Shown here one piece after another: positions 6,817-14,702 of a stretch of 64,000 nucleotides of DNA. Each line of letters starts with the position of its first letter. Positions within the stretch are counted from its first letter, which is position 1. Origin of the DNA: an uncultured beta proteobacterium (lineage in GTDB: Bacteria > Pseudomonadota > Gammaproteobacteria > Burkholderiales > Burkholderiaceae_C); contig CAISLN010000128.1 in the NCBI GenBank assembly GCA_903886275.1, forward strand, positions 1 through 64,000, written 5' to 3'. Position numbers and translations under genes: made by a program. The notes below the pieces were generated by a model. That model made no database searches. It had not been told where the DNA came from and saw only the letters and a list, made by a program, of their open reading frames with translations.

Positions 6817-8628
6817 TCAGGCTTCCTGTGCGTCACGGGCATAGCCTTCGGCCTTGGGCAGTTGGTGCAGTTCGGTGTGGGCATCCACCAGGCGGGCCGA
6901 GTTGGCGGCCAGCTTGAAGGGCTCAAAGCCAACGCGGCGCAGGGTGTCAATAAAGGTCTCGCGGTCGTTGCGGTTCAGGCGGAAGGTGTCGAGCACGGCC
7001 TCGATCACGCCAGGGATTTCATGGGCGCCAAAGGACGGTCCGACCACCTTACCAGCAACAGCCGGCCCACTTAAGGGTGAGCCGTCGGAGCCGCCCAGCG
7101 ACACCTGGTACCACTCCTTACCGTCCTTGTCCACGCCCAGAATGCCGATATGGCCGCTGTGGTGGTGGCCGCAGGAGTTGATGCAACCGCTGATGTGCAG
7201 ATCGATCTCGCCCAGGTCATGCAGCTCGTCCATGTCCTGGTAGCGCTCGGTAATCGAAGCGGCCACGGGAATGGAGCGGGCATTGGCCAGGGCGCAAAAA
7301 TCGCCACCCGGGCAGGCAATCATGTCGGTCAACAAGCGCACATTGGAGCGCGCCAGTCCGGCATGGCTGGCAGCTTGCCACAGGGCCGGCAGGTCTTGCT
7401 CACGCACCCAGGGCAGCAGCAGATTTTGGTCGTGCGTGACGCGGGTTTCACCTGCACTGAATTCATCGGCCAGGTCGGCTGCGGTGTCAAGCTGGTCGGC
7501 GTCGGCGTCCCCGGGGGCCTGACCCAGGCGCTTGTACGACAGGGTCACCGAGCGCAGCGCCGGATTCTTGTGCAGGGCCACGTTTTGCTTGAGCCAGCGC
7601 GCGTAGTCGGCTTGGCGTTCAGCGGGAATGTTCACGTTGCGGGCCGGTGCGGCCAGGTCCAAGGTGGGAGGTACAAAGCTGGCCGTCACGCGGTCGAGTT
7701 CGGCCTGCGTGATGGTGTGGGGGGCGCCGTCCACGGTGATGATCTGCTGGTACTCGGCCTCCACCTCGTCGATATAGCGCTGGCCTTCGGCCTTCACCAA
7801 AATCTTGATGCGCGCCTTGTACAGGTTGTCGCGTCGGCCCCAGCGGTTGTAGACGCGCACCACGGCTTCGAGGTAATTCATGATCTGGTTCCAAGGCAGG
7901 AACTCGCGGATGGTCACGCCAATCACCGGTGTGCGGCCCATGCCGCCGCCCACCAGCACCTTGAAGCCCAGCTCACCGGCCTCGTTGTGCTTGAGGTGCA
8001 GGCCCACGTCGTGCCAGTAGGTGGCGGCGCGGTCAGCGGTGGCGCCGGTGATGGCGATCTTGAACTTGCGCGGCAGGAAGGCGAACTCGGGGTGCAGCGT
8101 GCTCCACTGGCGCATGATCTCAGCAAACGGGCGCGGATCGGCCAACTCGTCCGGGGCCACACCGGCCAGTTCGTCGCTGGTGATGTTGCGGATGCAGTTG
8201 CCGCTGGTCTGGATGCCGTGCATGTCCACCGTGGCGAGCAGGTCCATCACATCGGCGCTCTTCGCCAATGGAATCCAGTTGAACTGCACGTTTTGGCGCG
8301 TGGTGAAGTGGCCGTAGCCCACCGGCAGGTGCGTGGTGCCCCAGGTGGCCTGGGTGCCAATGGCCTTGTCAAACACTTCCTTGGAAGGATGGTCGAACTC
8401 GCGGGCAATGCGGGCCAGCACGCGCAACTGGCGACTGGCCAGTTCGCCATAGGGCACGGCCACGCGCAGCATGGGGGCGTAGCGCTGGATGTACCAGCCG
8501 TTTTGCAGGCGCAGGGGGCGGAAATCCTCATCGGTCAGGGTGCCTGCCAGGTTGCGCTCCAGCTGGTCGCGGTGCTGCGCCGCACGGGCGTGGATGAATT
8601 GCCGGTCAAATTCGGTGTATTGGTACAT
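6817..8628 (-). CDS. cysI: Sulfite reductase hemoprotein (siroheme/4Fe-4S)
   Basis: 603 residues; six-electron reduction of sulfite to sulfide. The siroheme-4Fe-4S ligands are seen as CPGGDFC (Cx5C, about residue 436) and CINSCGHHHSGHIG (Cx3C, about residue 480). The N-terminal MYQYTEFDRQFIHARAAQHRDQLER is typical of the single-chain betaproteobacterial nitrite/sulfite reductases. No cysJ flavoprotein gene is nearby, so electrons may come from ferredoxin (fdxA and its reductase lie 3.6 kb downstream on the same strand). Siroheme needs the CbiX-type chelatase, and a candidate is at 44.9 kb. Confidence 0.94.
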   Translation of the reverse strand: MYQYTEFDRQFIHARAAQHRDQLERNLAGTLTDEDFRPLRLQNGWYIQRYAPMLRVAVPYGELASRQLRVLARIAREFDHPSKEVFDKAIGTQATWGTTHLPVGYGHFTTRQNVQFNWIPLAKSADVMDLLATVDMHGIQTSGNCIRNITSDELAGVAPDELADPRPFAEIMRQWSTLHPEFAFLPRKFKIAITGATADRAATYWHDVGLHLKHNEAGELGFKVLVGGGMGRTPVIGVTIREFLPWNQIMNYLEAVVRVYNRWGRRDNLYKARIKILVKAEGQRYIDEVEAEYQQIITVDGAPHTITQAELDRVTASFVPPTLDLAAPARNVNIPAERQADYARWLKQNVALHKNPALRSVTLSYKRLGQAPGDADADQLDTAADLADEFSAGETRVTHDQNLLLPWVREQDLPALWQAASHAGLARSNVRLLTDMIACPGGDFCALANARSIPVAASITERYQDMDELHDLGEIDLHISGCINSCGHHHSGHIGILGVDKDGKEWYQVSLGGSDGSPLSGPAVAGKVVGPSFGAHEIPGVIEAVLDTFRLNRNDRETFIDTLRRVGFEPFKLAANSARLVDAHTELHQLPKAEGYARDAQEA

Positions 8629-8657
8629 AGGTCAGGGAGTCCGCTTGGAAGTGAGCG

Positions 8658-9449
8658 TTACAGAGCGATGAGTTTCATGCCGGCATAGGCCAGCAAAAAG
8701 GAAAGCAGCGAGCGTATCAGGCGTTCGGGCGCTTTCGTGGTGAGGTGCGAGCCAACCCAGATGCCGGGCAGCGAGCCCACCAGCAGCGAGACCAGCATGG
8801 GCCAGTCCACGGCACCCAAAGAAGCATGGCCCAAGCCAGCCACCAGGGTCAGCGGCACGGCATAGGCGATGTCGGCGGCAATGATGCGGGGCAGCGGCAG
8901 CAGGGGGTACAAAATCATCAGCACGGTCACGCCAATGGCACCGGCACCGACCGAGGTGATGGTGACCAGCGTGCCGATCAGTGCGCCAAACAGCAGCGGC
9001 AACATCCAATGCTGGGGGGTAGCGGCCAGGCGCTCCTGGCCGGCTGCCACAGAGATCGGACTGACCTTGCCGCGCACCGCTTTGTAGAGCGTGGCTGCAG
9101 CCGTCAAGAGCAGGGCGCAGCCCAGGGTAGTGGTCATCACAGACTGCACCTTGGGGTCGGCAGGACCCACGGTGTGCAGGATGTACAGGGTGATCAAAGA
9201 GGCGGGGATGCTGCCGGCCGAGAGGTTGCGCACCACGGCCCAGTCGATGCGCCCCGAGCGGGCCAGCTTGACGGTGCCGCCCATCTTGGTGAAGGCGGCA
9301 AACAACAAATCCGTGCCCACGGCCAGATAGGGCTTGATGCCAAAGATAAAAATAAGAATGGGCGTCATCAATGAGCCACCACCGACCCCGGTCAGTCCGA
9401 CGATGGTGCCCACCACAAAACCCGCAACAACAAAAGCCAATTCATGCAT
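8658..9449 (-). CDS. TauE/SafE family sulfite/sulfonate exporter
   Basis: 263 residues and strongly hydrophobic, with about eight predicted membrane helices. It begins MHELAFVVAGFVVGTIVGLTGVGGGSLMTPILIF, the hallmark glycine-rich first helix of the TauE/SafE family. The internal repeat appears again at TLVTITSVGAGAIGVTVL. Members export sulfite, sulfonates or related anions. Being the first gene before cysI suggests removal of excess sulfite or transport of a sulfur anion. The ATG at 9449 is chosen over the track start at 9557 because the extra residues are not membrane-like. A CysB-type site may lie just upstream. Confidence 0.87.
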   Translation of the reverse strand: MHELAFVVAGFVVGTIVGLTGVGGGSLMTPILIFIFGIKPYLAVGTDLLFAAFTKMGGTVKLARSGRIDWAVVRNLSAGSIPASLITLYILHTVGPADPKVQSVMTTTLGCALLLTAAATLYKAVRGKVSPISVAAGQERLAATPQHWMLPLLFGALIGTLVTITSVGAGAIGVTVLMILYPLLPLPRIIAADIAYAVPLTLVAGLGHASLGAVDWPMLVSLLVGSLPGIWVGSHLTTKAPERLIRSLLSFLLAYAGMKLIAL

Positions 9450-9483
9450 CGGGGCTAATGTAGGTGCCTTTGCCTGGATCAAG

Positions 9484-9510
9484 AACGATATTTTGGCTAT
9501 ACCGATATAC
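9484..9510 (-). promoter_or_regulatory. Candidate CysB-responsive promoter element of the cys operon
   Basis: On the minus strand an AT-rich run with imperfect dyads reads GTATATCGGTATAGCC then AAAATATCGTT, 35-60 bases before the tauE start. The surroundings are GC-rich, so this AT-rich island stands out. LysR-type CysB sites are loosely defined, so this is inference from position and composition only. Confidence 0.35.
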
Positions 9511-9539
9511 GCGCATTGAATAAGCTTGCGCGGATTTTG

Positions 9540-9576
9540 CACACCGACCCCCGCCATTGCGGCAGGGACCGGTGTG
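9540..9576. terminator. Strong hairpin between phoX and the cys operon
   Basis: CACACCG at 9540-9546 pairs with CGGTGTG at 9570-9576, and the interior adds further G/C pairs around GCC...GGC. There is no clear T-run on either strand. It lies just after the phoX stop and before the tauE promoter, so a transcription barrier is plausible. Confidence 0.45.
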
Positions 9577-9588
9577 GGCCATGCCCCA

Positions 9589-11556
9589 TCAGGCCTTGGA
9601 CAGCTTCACCTGGCTCAACTCTGCAGTCAGGTAGCCGACTGCGGCACCAAATTTGTCCTTGTAGTTCGCCTTGAGCAGTGGGTCTAGCGTTGCCTTTACC
9701 AGGCTGTGTATGCTGCCCCAGTCACCTGGGTGTTGGAAGTTGCTCATGATGTAGGTCCAGCCATTGAGCTCGTCCACCGCATGCAGGCCGGTCGATTCGC
9801 CGCCCGCCGGGATCGACATCACGCGCGACAGCACCTTGGTATCGATGTGGTAGGCCCATAGGAAGTTGTTGACATGCTGGCCACTGTCTTCGCCAATGAA
9901 GAGAGTGCGCATCTTCTCGGAAAACTTGAGGTTGTCCGGGTTGGCAATTTTGTCCGGGTTGGCCTTGTTGCCCAGTGCATCGGCAGCGATGTCTTCGCCT
10001 GTAATCAAGGCCTTGGTATCCACCGGCATCCACTCGCTGTTGATGGCCGCACCCAGGGTGTCCTTCTGGCCGCCCTTGAGGTTCAGTGCCATCACGGCGC
10101 CGGCGTTCAGCGCTGTGCTCAGTGAAATGCCGTTGCCCACGGTGTTGAGCGCATTGCCCGCCACCATGGAAGACTGGCAGTTTTGCAGGGCGGAGTAGGC
10201 CACCTTGTCCTTGATGTTGACGGTGGTGCCTTCCATTTTGGTAAAGCCCATGGAGGCACCCACCAAGCTGGCGTAGCGGTGCGTTTCCAGAAAGGCAGCG
10301 GCCTTTTCCATGCCGGGCATCAACTTGATCCACTCGGTCTTGCCGTTGGCATTGACCTTGGTGTAGGTCGCATCCAAGGGGTCCGCCGTCTTGACATCCA
10401 TGATGTCGGTGGGCTTCAAGGTGTTGGCGAGCTTGTGGATATCGGCGCTGGTGGCTGAGCCCAACTTTATCCAGGTCAGTGCGGCCGCTGCAGCGCTGGG
10501 GTCAAGACTGAAACCGCTGCCCACCTTGGCGACATACAGGGTGCCTGCGGAGAGGTCCTTCTCGGTGTCGGCCACAAAGACGAAGTAGCCGCTGTTGGTG
10601 GCGTCATCGCCCATGAACACGGTGCGGTTGTCCGGCATGACCTGCACCAACTCGTGGGAAATACGACCCATGCAGTAATGCTTTTTGATGGAGCCCGTGC
10701 CATCGGCGTTGACGGTCACCTCTGGCAGATGGCCGTAGTGGTAGGGGTTGGCTGCGGTGGCGCTGCCGTACAGGTTCATGCTGTAGGCTAGGAACTGTGC
10801 ATCGGTTGTGGCGGTGAAGGCATTGGGTTCGTATTCTTCGCTCGACAGGTGCGTGCCCCAAGGCGAGAGGCTGGCGCCACAGGTGATCCACAGGCCATGC
10901 ACGCTGGAGGTGTCCACGTTGTGGTATTTGACCAGCGAGAGCTTGCCGGTTGTGGTGTCTTGGTCCAGCGTCAGCACGGCAATGGGCGAGGGCAGTTTTC
11001 CGTACATGCCGGTCACACCGTCTTGTGCAAGGCTGGTGTATTCAAATTGCACCACGGCAAATACGGTGTTGCCCTTGACGCCGCTGACCTTGGCGCCCGC
11101 CACGCTCAGCAGGGAGGTGCCGTCGGGTGAGTCGGAGAAGTATTGGCGCGCTTTGCTGGGCACGGTGTTATCTGTGATGGGCTGGTTGTAGATGTCGAAA
11201 TAGCCGCCCGCAACAATTTTTCCGCCATTGCCGTCGGACACCAGATCACCGGTGACGAAGAACGGTTGGTAGGCGAGTTTGAAGTCAAGCTTGCTGGCGT
11301 CGCTGAAGGTGGCTGTCATGACGGAGCCGACCGACGTTGTGGCCATGGCAGCCGCATTGGCCAGCGTGGGCGCAGCCATGGAGCTAAAGCTGACGCTACT
11401 GAAGGTCGCACTTGCTGTTGTGGTGGCCGTACTTCCACCGCCGCAGGCTGAAAGCAGCAAACTGCTTCCAGTCGCTGTAGTGGCCAGTGGCAACAAGGGC
11501 ACCCCGGCAAACATTTGTAGCAAACGGCGGCGTGAAGTTTCAGCAATCTGGGTCAT
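9589..11556 (-). CDS. phoX: PhoX-type (DUF839) alkaline phosphatase, Tat-exported lipoprotein
   Basis: 655 residues. The N-terminus has a twin-arginine signal (SRRRLLQMF, residues 8-16) followed by a lipobox, LLSAC, with the lipidated cysteine at about residue 38. Export folded through Tat and anchoring in a membrane is therefore predicted. The mature part contains WGTHLSSEEYEPN and, near the C-terminus, FIGEDSGQHVNNFLWAYH, both typical of the PhoX/DUF839 family, whose members are Ca/Fe-dependent phosphomonoesterases. It is a single-gene unit with a direct repeat resembling a Pho box upstream. Some DUF839 proteins have other roles, so phosphatase activity is a family inference, supported by the promoter. 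Confidence 0.85.
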   Translation of the reverse strand: MTQIAETSRRRLLQMFAGVPLLPLATTATGSSLLLSACGGGSTATTTASATFSSVSFSSMAAPTLANAAAMATTSVGSVMTATFSDASKLDFKLAYQPFFVTGDLVSDGNGGKIVAGGYFDIYNQPITDNTVPSKARQYFSDSPDGTSLLSVAGAKVSGVKGNTVFAVVQFEYTSLAQDGVTGMYGKLPSPIAVLTLDQDTTTGKLSLVKYHNVDTSSVHGLWITCGASLSPWGTHLSSEEYEPNAFTATTDAQFLAYSMNLYGSATAANPYHYGHLPEVTVNADGTGSIKKHYCMGRISHELVQVMPDNRTVFMGDDATNSGYFVFVADTEKDLSAGTLYVAKVGSGFSLDPSAAAAALTWIKLGSATSADIHKLANTLKPTDIMDVKTADPLDATYTKVNANGKTEWIKLMPGMEKAAAFLETHRYASLVGASMGFTKMEGTTVNIKDKVAYSALQNCQSSMVAGNALNTVGNGISLSTALNAGAVMALNLKGGQKDTLGAAINSEWMPVDTKALITGEDIAADALGNKANPDKIANPDNLKFSEKMRTLFIGEDSGQHVNNFLWAYHIDTKVLSRVMSIPAGGESTGLHAVDELNGWTYIMSNFQHPGDWGSIHSLVKATLDPLLKANYKDKFGAAVGYLTAELSQVKLSKA

Positions 11557-11632
11557 GGAGGTAGGGGTCCTGTGTCGATGCCGGTGACGTTTTTACGTGT
11601 ACCTGCGGTTTAAAAAACCGACTATCGTTCCC

Positions 11633-11653
11633 TTTTGTGACAACGATGTGACG
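11633..11653 (-). promoter_or_regulatory. Pho-box-like PhoB binding site upstream of phoX
   Basis: On the minus strand GTCACA-TCGTT-GTCACA forms two direct repeats with an 11-base period, matching the spacing of PhoB boxes (TGTCA repeats 11 bases apart). A GATAGT element about 7 bases further could be the -10. The box ends about 77 bases before the phoX ATG. Confidence 0.6.
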
Positions 11654-11734
11654 CCCCCGTGGCGATTGCTAAACGTACGCGATGGTGTGCGGACAAGGCA
11701 CTTGAGGGACCAAAAAGCGCCTTCAGGCCCGTCT

Positions 11735-12727
11735 TCAGGCCTTGAGCCAGTCGCGCATCAGCGTGTCTTCAAGCACCTGTCGCGCGCCCTTTGCGTCGAG
11801 CTGCATGCAGACATGGGTCAGCGGCACATGGGCCTCCCAGCCCATCTGCGGATAGTTCATATGGCGCCGGCGCAAAATGGTCTGGCCCTGCGCCAGGCCT
11901 TCTACGGCCACCCGTACCCGGCCTGTTTCGAGCGTGAACAGCTCCGGGTTGGTCAGGTAAATAAAGGCCAGCACATCATGGCCAAAGCAGCCGTGGATCT
12001 TGGCCACATGGGGGTACAGGTCGCTGTAAAAGTCGGCATAAAACTTCACTGCATGCAGCAAGGTGTCGGTGGCTGCATGGGCGTGGTGCTTGGCAATGTG
12101 CCCGAACAGGGTTACCGGCAGTATCAGCTGATGGGTCACGTCCAGGCCCACCATGGTGAGCTTCCAGCCCGCGCCAAACACCAAGTCAGCGGCATGGGGG
12201 TCGTTCCAGATATTGGCCTCGGCCACCGGCGACACATTGCCCGGCTCCAGCACCGTGCCGCCCATCAGGATCACCTCTTGCAGCAAAGTGGGCAGCTCGG
12301 GCGCGAGTTGCAAGGCCATGGCCAAGTTGCCCAGCGGGCCCACCGCCACCAGCGTGATTTCACCGGGGTAGGCGCGCGCCCTATCGACGATGAACTGGGC
12401 CGATGCGCGCGGATCCAAGCGGTTGGTGGTGGGCTGGCGCGTTACCAAATTGCCCAGGCCGTCGTCGCCGTGGATGAAGTCGGGCGGTGCCTCCGAGGTC
12501 TTGACCCAGGGCTTGGCCATGCCCATGGTCACCGGTACCTCGTAGCCTGCGATGGCCGTCAGGTACAGCGCATTGATGGCCGCCTGCGCCACCGTGACAT
12601 TGCCAAAGGTGGTGGTCACGCCCACCACCTCCACGCCGGGGTGGGCCAGCGCGTAGTACAGGGCCATGGCGTCGTCTACGCCGGGGTCGGTATCAAAAAT
12701 GACTTTGCGGGGGGGGTGGCTTTGCAT
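11735..12727 (-). CDS. Inosine/uridine-preferring nucleoside hydrolase
   Basis: 330 residues; cleaves the N-glycosidic bond of ribonucleosides to free base and ribose. The diagnostic calcium-binding DTDPGVDDA motif is at residues 12-20, and VAVGPLGNLAMAL and the later NIWNDPHAA segment complete the family pattern (RihA/RihB/IunH). Substrate preference cannot be read from the sequence. It is followed upstream on the same strand by a ribokinase, which would use the ribose released, and it lies next to a nucleoside importer and pseudouridine genes. The ATG at 12727 gives standard family length. Confidence 0.93.
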   Translation of the reverse strand: MQSHPPRKVIFDTDPGVDDAMALYYALAHPGVEVVGVTTTFGNVTVAQAAINALYLTAIAGYEVPVTMGMAKPWVKTSEAPPDFIHGDDGLGNLVTRQPTTNRLDPRASAQFIVDRARAYPGEITLVAVGPLGNLAMALQLAPELPTLLQEVILMGGTVLEPGNVSPVAEANIWNDPHAADLVFGAGWKLTMVGLDVTHQLILPVTLFGHIAKHHAHAATDTLLHAVKFYADFYSDLYPHVAKIHGCFGHDVLAFIYLTNPELFTLETGRVRVAVEGLAQGQTILRRRHMNYPQMGWEAHVPLTHVCMQLDAKGARQVLEDTLMRDWLKA

Positions 12728-12736
12728 GGATTTCTT

Positions 12737-12806
12737 AGTGAAAGGCGCACAGGGTGCTTAAGTGAAAGCGCACAGGGTGCTTAAGTGAAGGCGCACAGGG
12801 TGCGCA
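12737..12806. repeat. Tandem 23-24-bp repeat covering the rbsK stop codon
   Basis: Three nearly identical copies of AGTGAAaGGCGCACAGGGTG-CTTA follow each other (12737-12760, 12761-12783, 12784-12806). The last copy is the true C-terminal coding tail of the ribokinase gene and the other two lie just beyond its stop codon. This looks like slippage duplication of the 3' end. Confidence 0.9.
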
Positions 12807-13716
12807 GGGCCGACAGTGCGGCCGCGTGGTTGACATCGGCCTGTTGGTGCACCAGTTCAAGCACCTCGCAGGCCTTTGGAATACTGGACTGCGCGCCCAA
12901 GCGGGTGCAGGCCAGGGCACCGGCGGCACTGGCGTAACGCAGCGCATCGGCCATGCTCTGGCCCTGGCTGAGTGCGGCACTCAAAGCGCCGCAAAAAGTG
13001 TCACCCGCACCGGTGGTGTCTAGCGGCTGGACGGCAAAGGCCGCCTGCAAATGAAGGACTCCCAAATGCCTGGCACAGCAGCCCTGCGAGCCCAGGGTCA
13101 CCACCACGGTAGGTACCTGCAGGCGCTCCAAGCAATCGGCAATGCTGCCCTGGCACTGCGACACCGTGGCCAGCTCGCCCTCGTTGACCAACAAGATGTC
13201 CACTGCGCCGAGCAGCTCGGGCGTCAGTGGGCGCGCCGGTGCGGCATTGAGCACCACCTGCACGCCGGCCGCGCGCGCAGCCAGGGCATAGGCCGTCACC
13301 GCTTCGATGGGAATTTCCAGTTGCAGCAGCAAATGGCCAAAGCCGTCCAATGGCGGCAGGTGTTCAGGGCGCAGGCAACTGTTGGCGCCGGGTGCCACGG
13401 TGATGGCGTTTTCGCCGGCCTCTGAGAGGCAAATAAAGGCAACTCCGGTGGCGTGGTCAGGTGCGCGCAGGGTGTGCATCTGCACCCCCGCACCCTGCAG
13501 GGAGGCTTCCAGCGGCACGGCAAACGCGTCCTCTCCCAATGCCAGCAGCATGTGGGTGGTCACGCCACCAGCGCGGGCACAGGCCACCGCCTGGTTGGCA
13601 CCCTTGCCGCCGGGAAAGGTTTGGAAGTCGCTGCCCAGCACGGTCTCGCCGGGGCTGGGGATATGGTCGGCCCGGACCACGAAGTCCAGGTTGGCGGAGC
13701 CTGCTACCAAAATCAT
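12781..13716 (-). CDS. rbsK: Ribokinase (PfkB family)
   Basis: 311 residues. It begins MILVAGSANLDFVV and has the sugar-binding GGKGANQA motif (residues 36-43) and the catalytic/anion-hole motif DTTGAGDTF (about residues 233-241), both standard for ribokinase. The product is ribose 5-phosphate. It precedes the nucleoside hydrolase on the same strand, so ribose released from imported nucleosides would be phosphorylated. Its 3' end is duplicated in tandem. Other PfkB sugar kinases are possible, but the context supports ribose. Confidence 0.88.
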   Translation of the reverse strand: MILVAGSANLDFVVRADHIPSPGETVLGSDFQTFPGGKGANQAVACARAGGVTTHMLLALGEDAFAVPLEASLQGAGVQMHTLRAPDHATGVAFICLSEAGENAITVAPGANSCLRPEHLPPLDGFGHLLLQLEIPIEAVTAYALAARAAGVQVVLNAAPARPLTPELLGAVDILLVNEGELATVSQCQGSIADCLERLQVPTVVVTLGSQGCCARHLGVLHLQAAFAVQPLDTTGAGDTFCGALSAALSQGQSMADALRYASAAGALACTRLGAQSSIPKACEVLELVHQQADVNHAAALSALRTLCAFT

Positions 13717-13763
13717 AGGGATCTCCTTGCATTGAGCGCTGTATTGTGCCGTCTAATCCAGAC

Positions 13764-14702
13764 ATGCCTGCTACTCGCAACTCTGTCTATGTCGCCCTGA
13801 TCGGCGGCGCCAATCTGGACATCTCCGCCCACTCCCATGCCCCGCCGGTTGTGGGTGACAGCAACCCCGGGCGCATCCTGTGCAGCCCCGGCGGCGTGGC
13901 CCGCAATGTGGCGGAGAACCTGCATCGCCTGGGTGTGGACGCGCGCCTGCTCAGTGTGCTGGGCGACGACGCCTTTGCCGATGTGTTGCGCCGTGCAGCA
14001 CAGGCCATTGGCCTGAACCTAGAGGCCTGCACCACCTTGCCCGGCCAGCGCTGCGCCACCTATTTGTCGCTGCACGATGTCGATGGCGACATGGGCGTGG
14101 CCATCAACGACATGGGCATTCTGGATCTGCTGACACCAGAGCTGCTGCAGCCCCATGCCGGGCTGATCCAGAATGCCGCCGCTTTGGTGGTGGACTGCAA
14201 TGTGCGCCCCGATGTGCTGCAGTGGCTGTGCCAGAAGCTGGCGCACCCGGTGCTGTTTGCCGAGGCGGTGTCGGTGGCCAAATGCACCAAGCTGCTGCCT
14301 CTCCTGGGGCAACTTCACACCCTCAAGGCCAACGCCCTGGAGGCCCAGGCCCTGAGTGGTCTGCCCATCACCGATGCGCCATCGGCCCGTCACGCGGCGC
14401 TTAGCCTGCACAGTCGCGGCGTGCGCAATGTGGTGATCAGCCTGGGCGCTGCAGGCGTGGCCTGGTGCGATGCCCAGGGTCGCAGCGGCCACCGCGCTGT
14501 GCGCCCGGTGCAGATGGCCAGTGCCACCGGGGCCGGAGACGCGCTGCTCAGCGGCCTGGTCTATGGCTATTTGCACTCCATGCCCATGGACCTGTCGGTT
14601 CAATATGCAATGGCCTGCGCCGAACTCACCTTATCCAGTACATTGGCCAACTCATCTCACCTTACTGTGGCCGCTATCCAAGCGCGCCTGGAACACCTAT
14701 GA
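13764..14702 (+). CDS. psuK: Pseudouridine kinase (PfkB family)
   Basis: 312 residues. It is a PfkB kinase with an N-terminal VALIGGANLDISAHS, SPGGVARNVAENLHRLG (the substrate-binding GG...N segment) and ATGAGDALLSG (about residue 254). The NVAENL form and its 4-nt overlap (ATGA) with psuG identify it as pseudouridine kinase rather than a second ribokinase. It phosphorylates pseudouridine to the 5'-phosphate. ATG at 13764 is preferred over the GTG at 13746. It is divergent from rbsK with only 47 bases between, so the two units share a regulatory region. Confidence 0.9.
   Translation: MPATRNSVYVALIGGANLDISAHSHAPPVVGDSNPGRILCSPGGVARNVAENLHRLGVDARLLSVLGDDAFADVLRRAAQAIGLNLEACTTLPGQRCATYLSLHDVDGDMGVAINDMGILDLLTPELLQPHAGLIQNAAALVVDCNVRPDVLQWLCQKLAHPVLFAEAVSVAKCTKLLPLLGQLHTLKANALEAQALSGLPITDAPSARHAALSLHSRGVRNVVISLGAAGVAWCDAQGRSGHRAVRPVQMASATGAGDALLSGLVYGYLHSMPMDLSVQYAMACAELTLSSTLANSSHLTVAAIQARLEHL

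Noticed and set aside
11597-12784. 395-codon plus-strand ORF opposite the nucleoside hydrolase
   Set aside because: Antisense of a protein with the DTDPGVDDA motif; histidine/glutamine-rich shadow.
13764-14702. psuK as a second ribokinase
   Set aside because: The NVAENL form of the PfkB motif and overlap with psuG fit pseudouridine kinase better.
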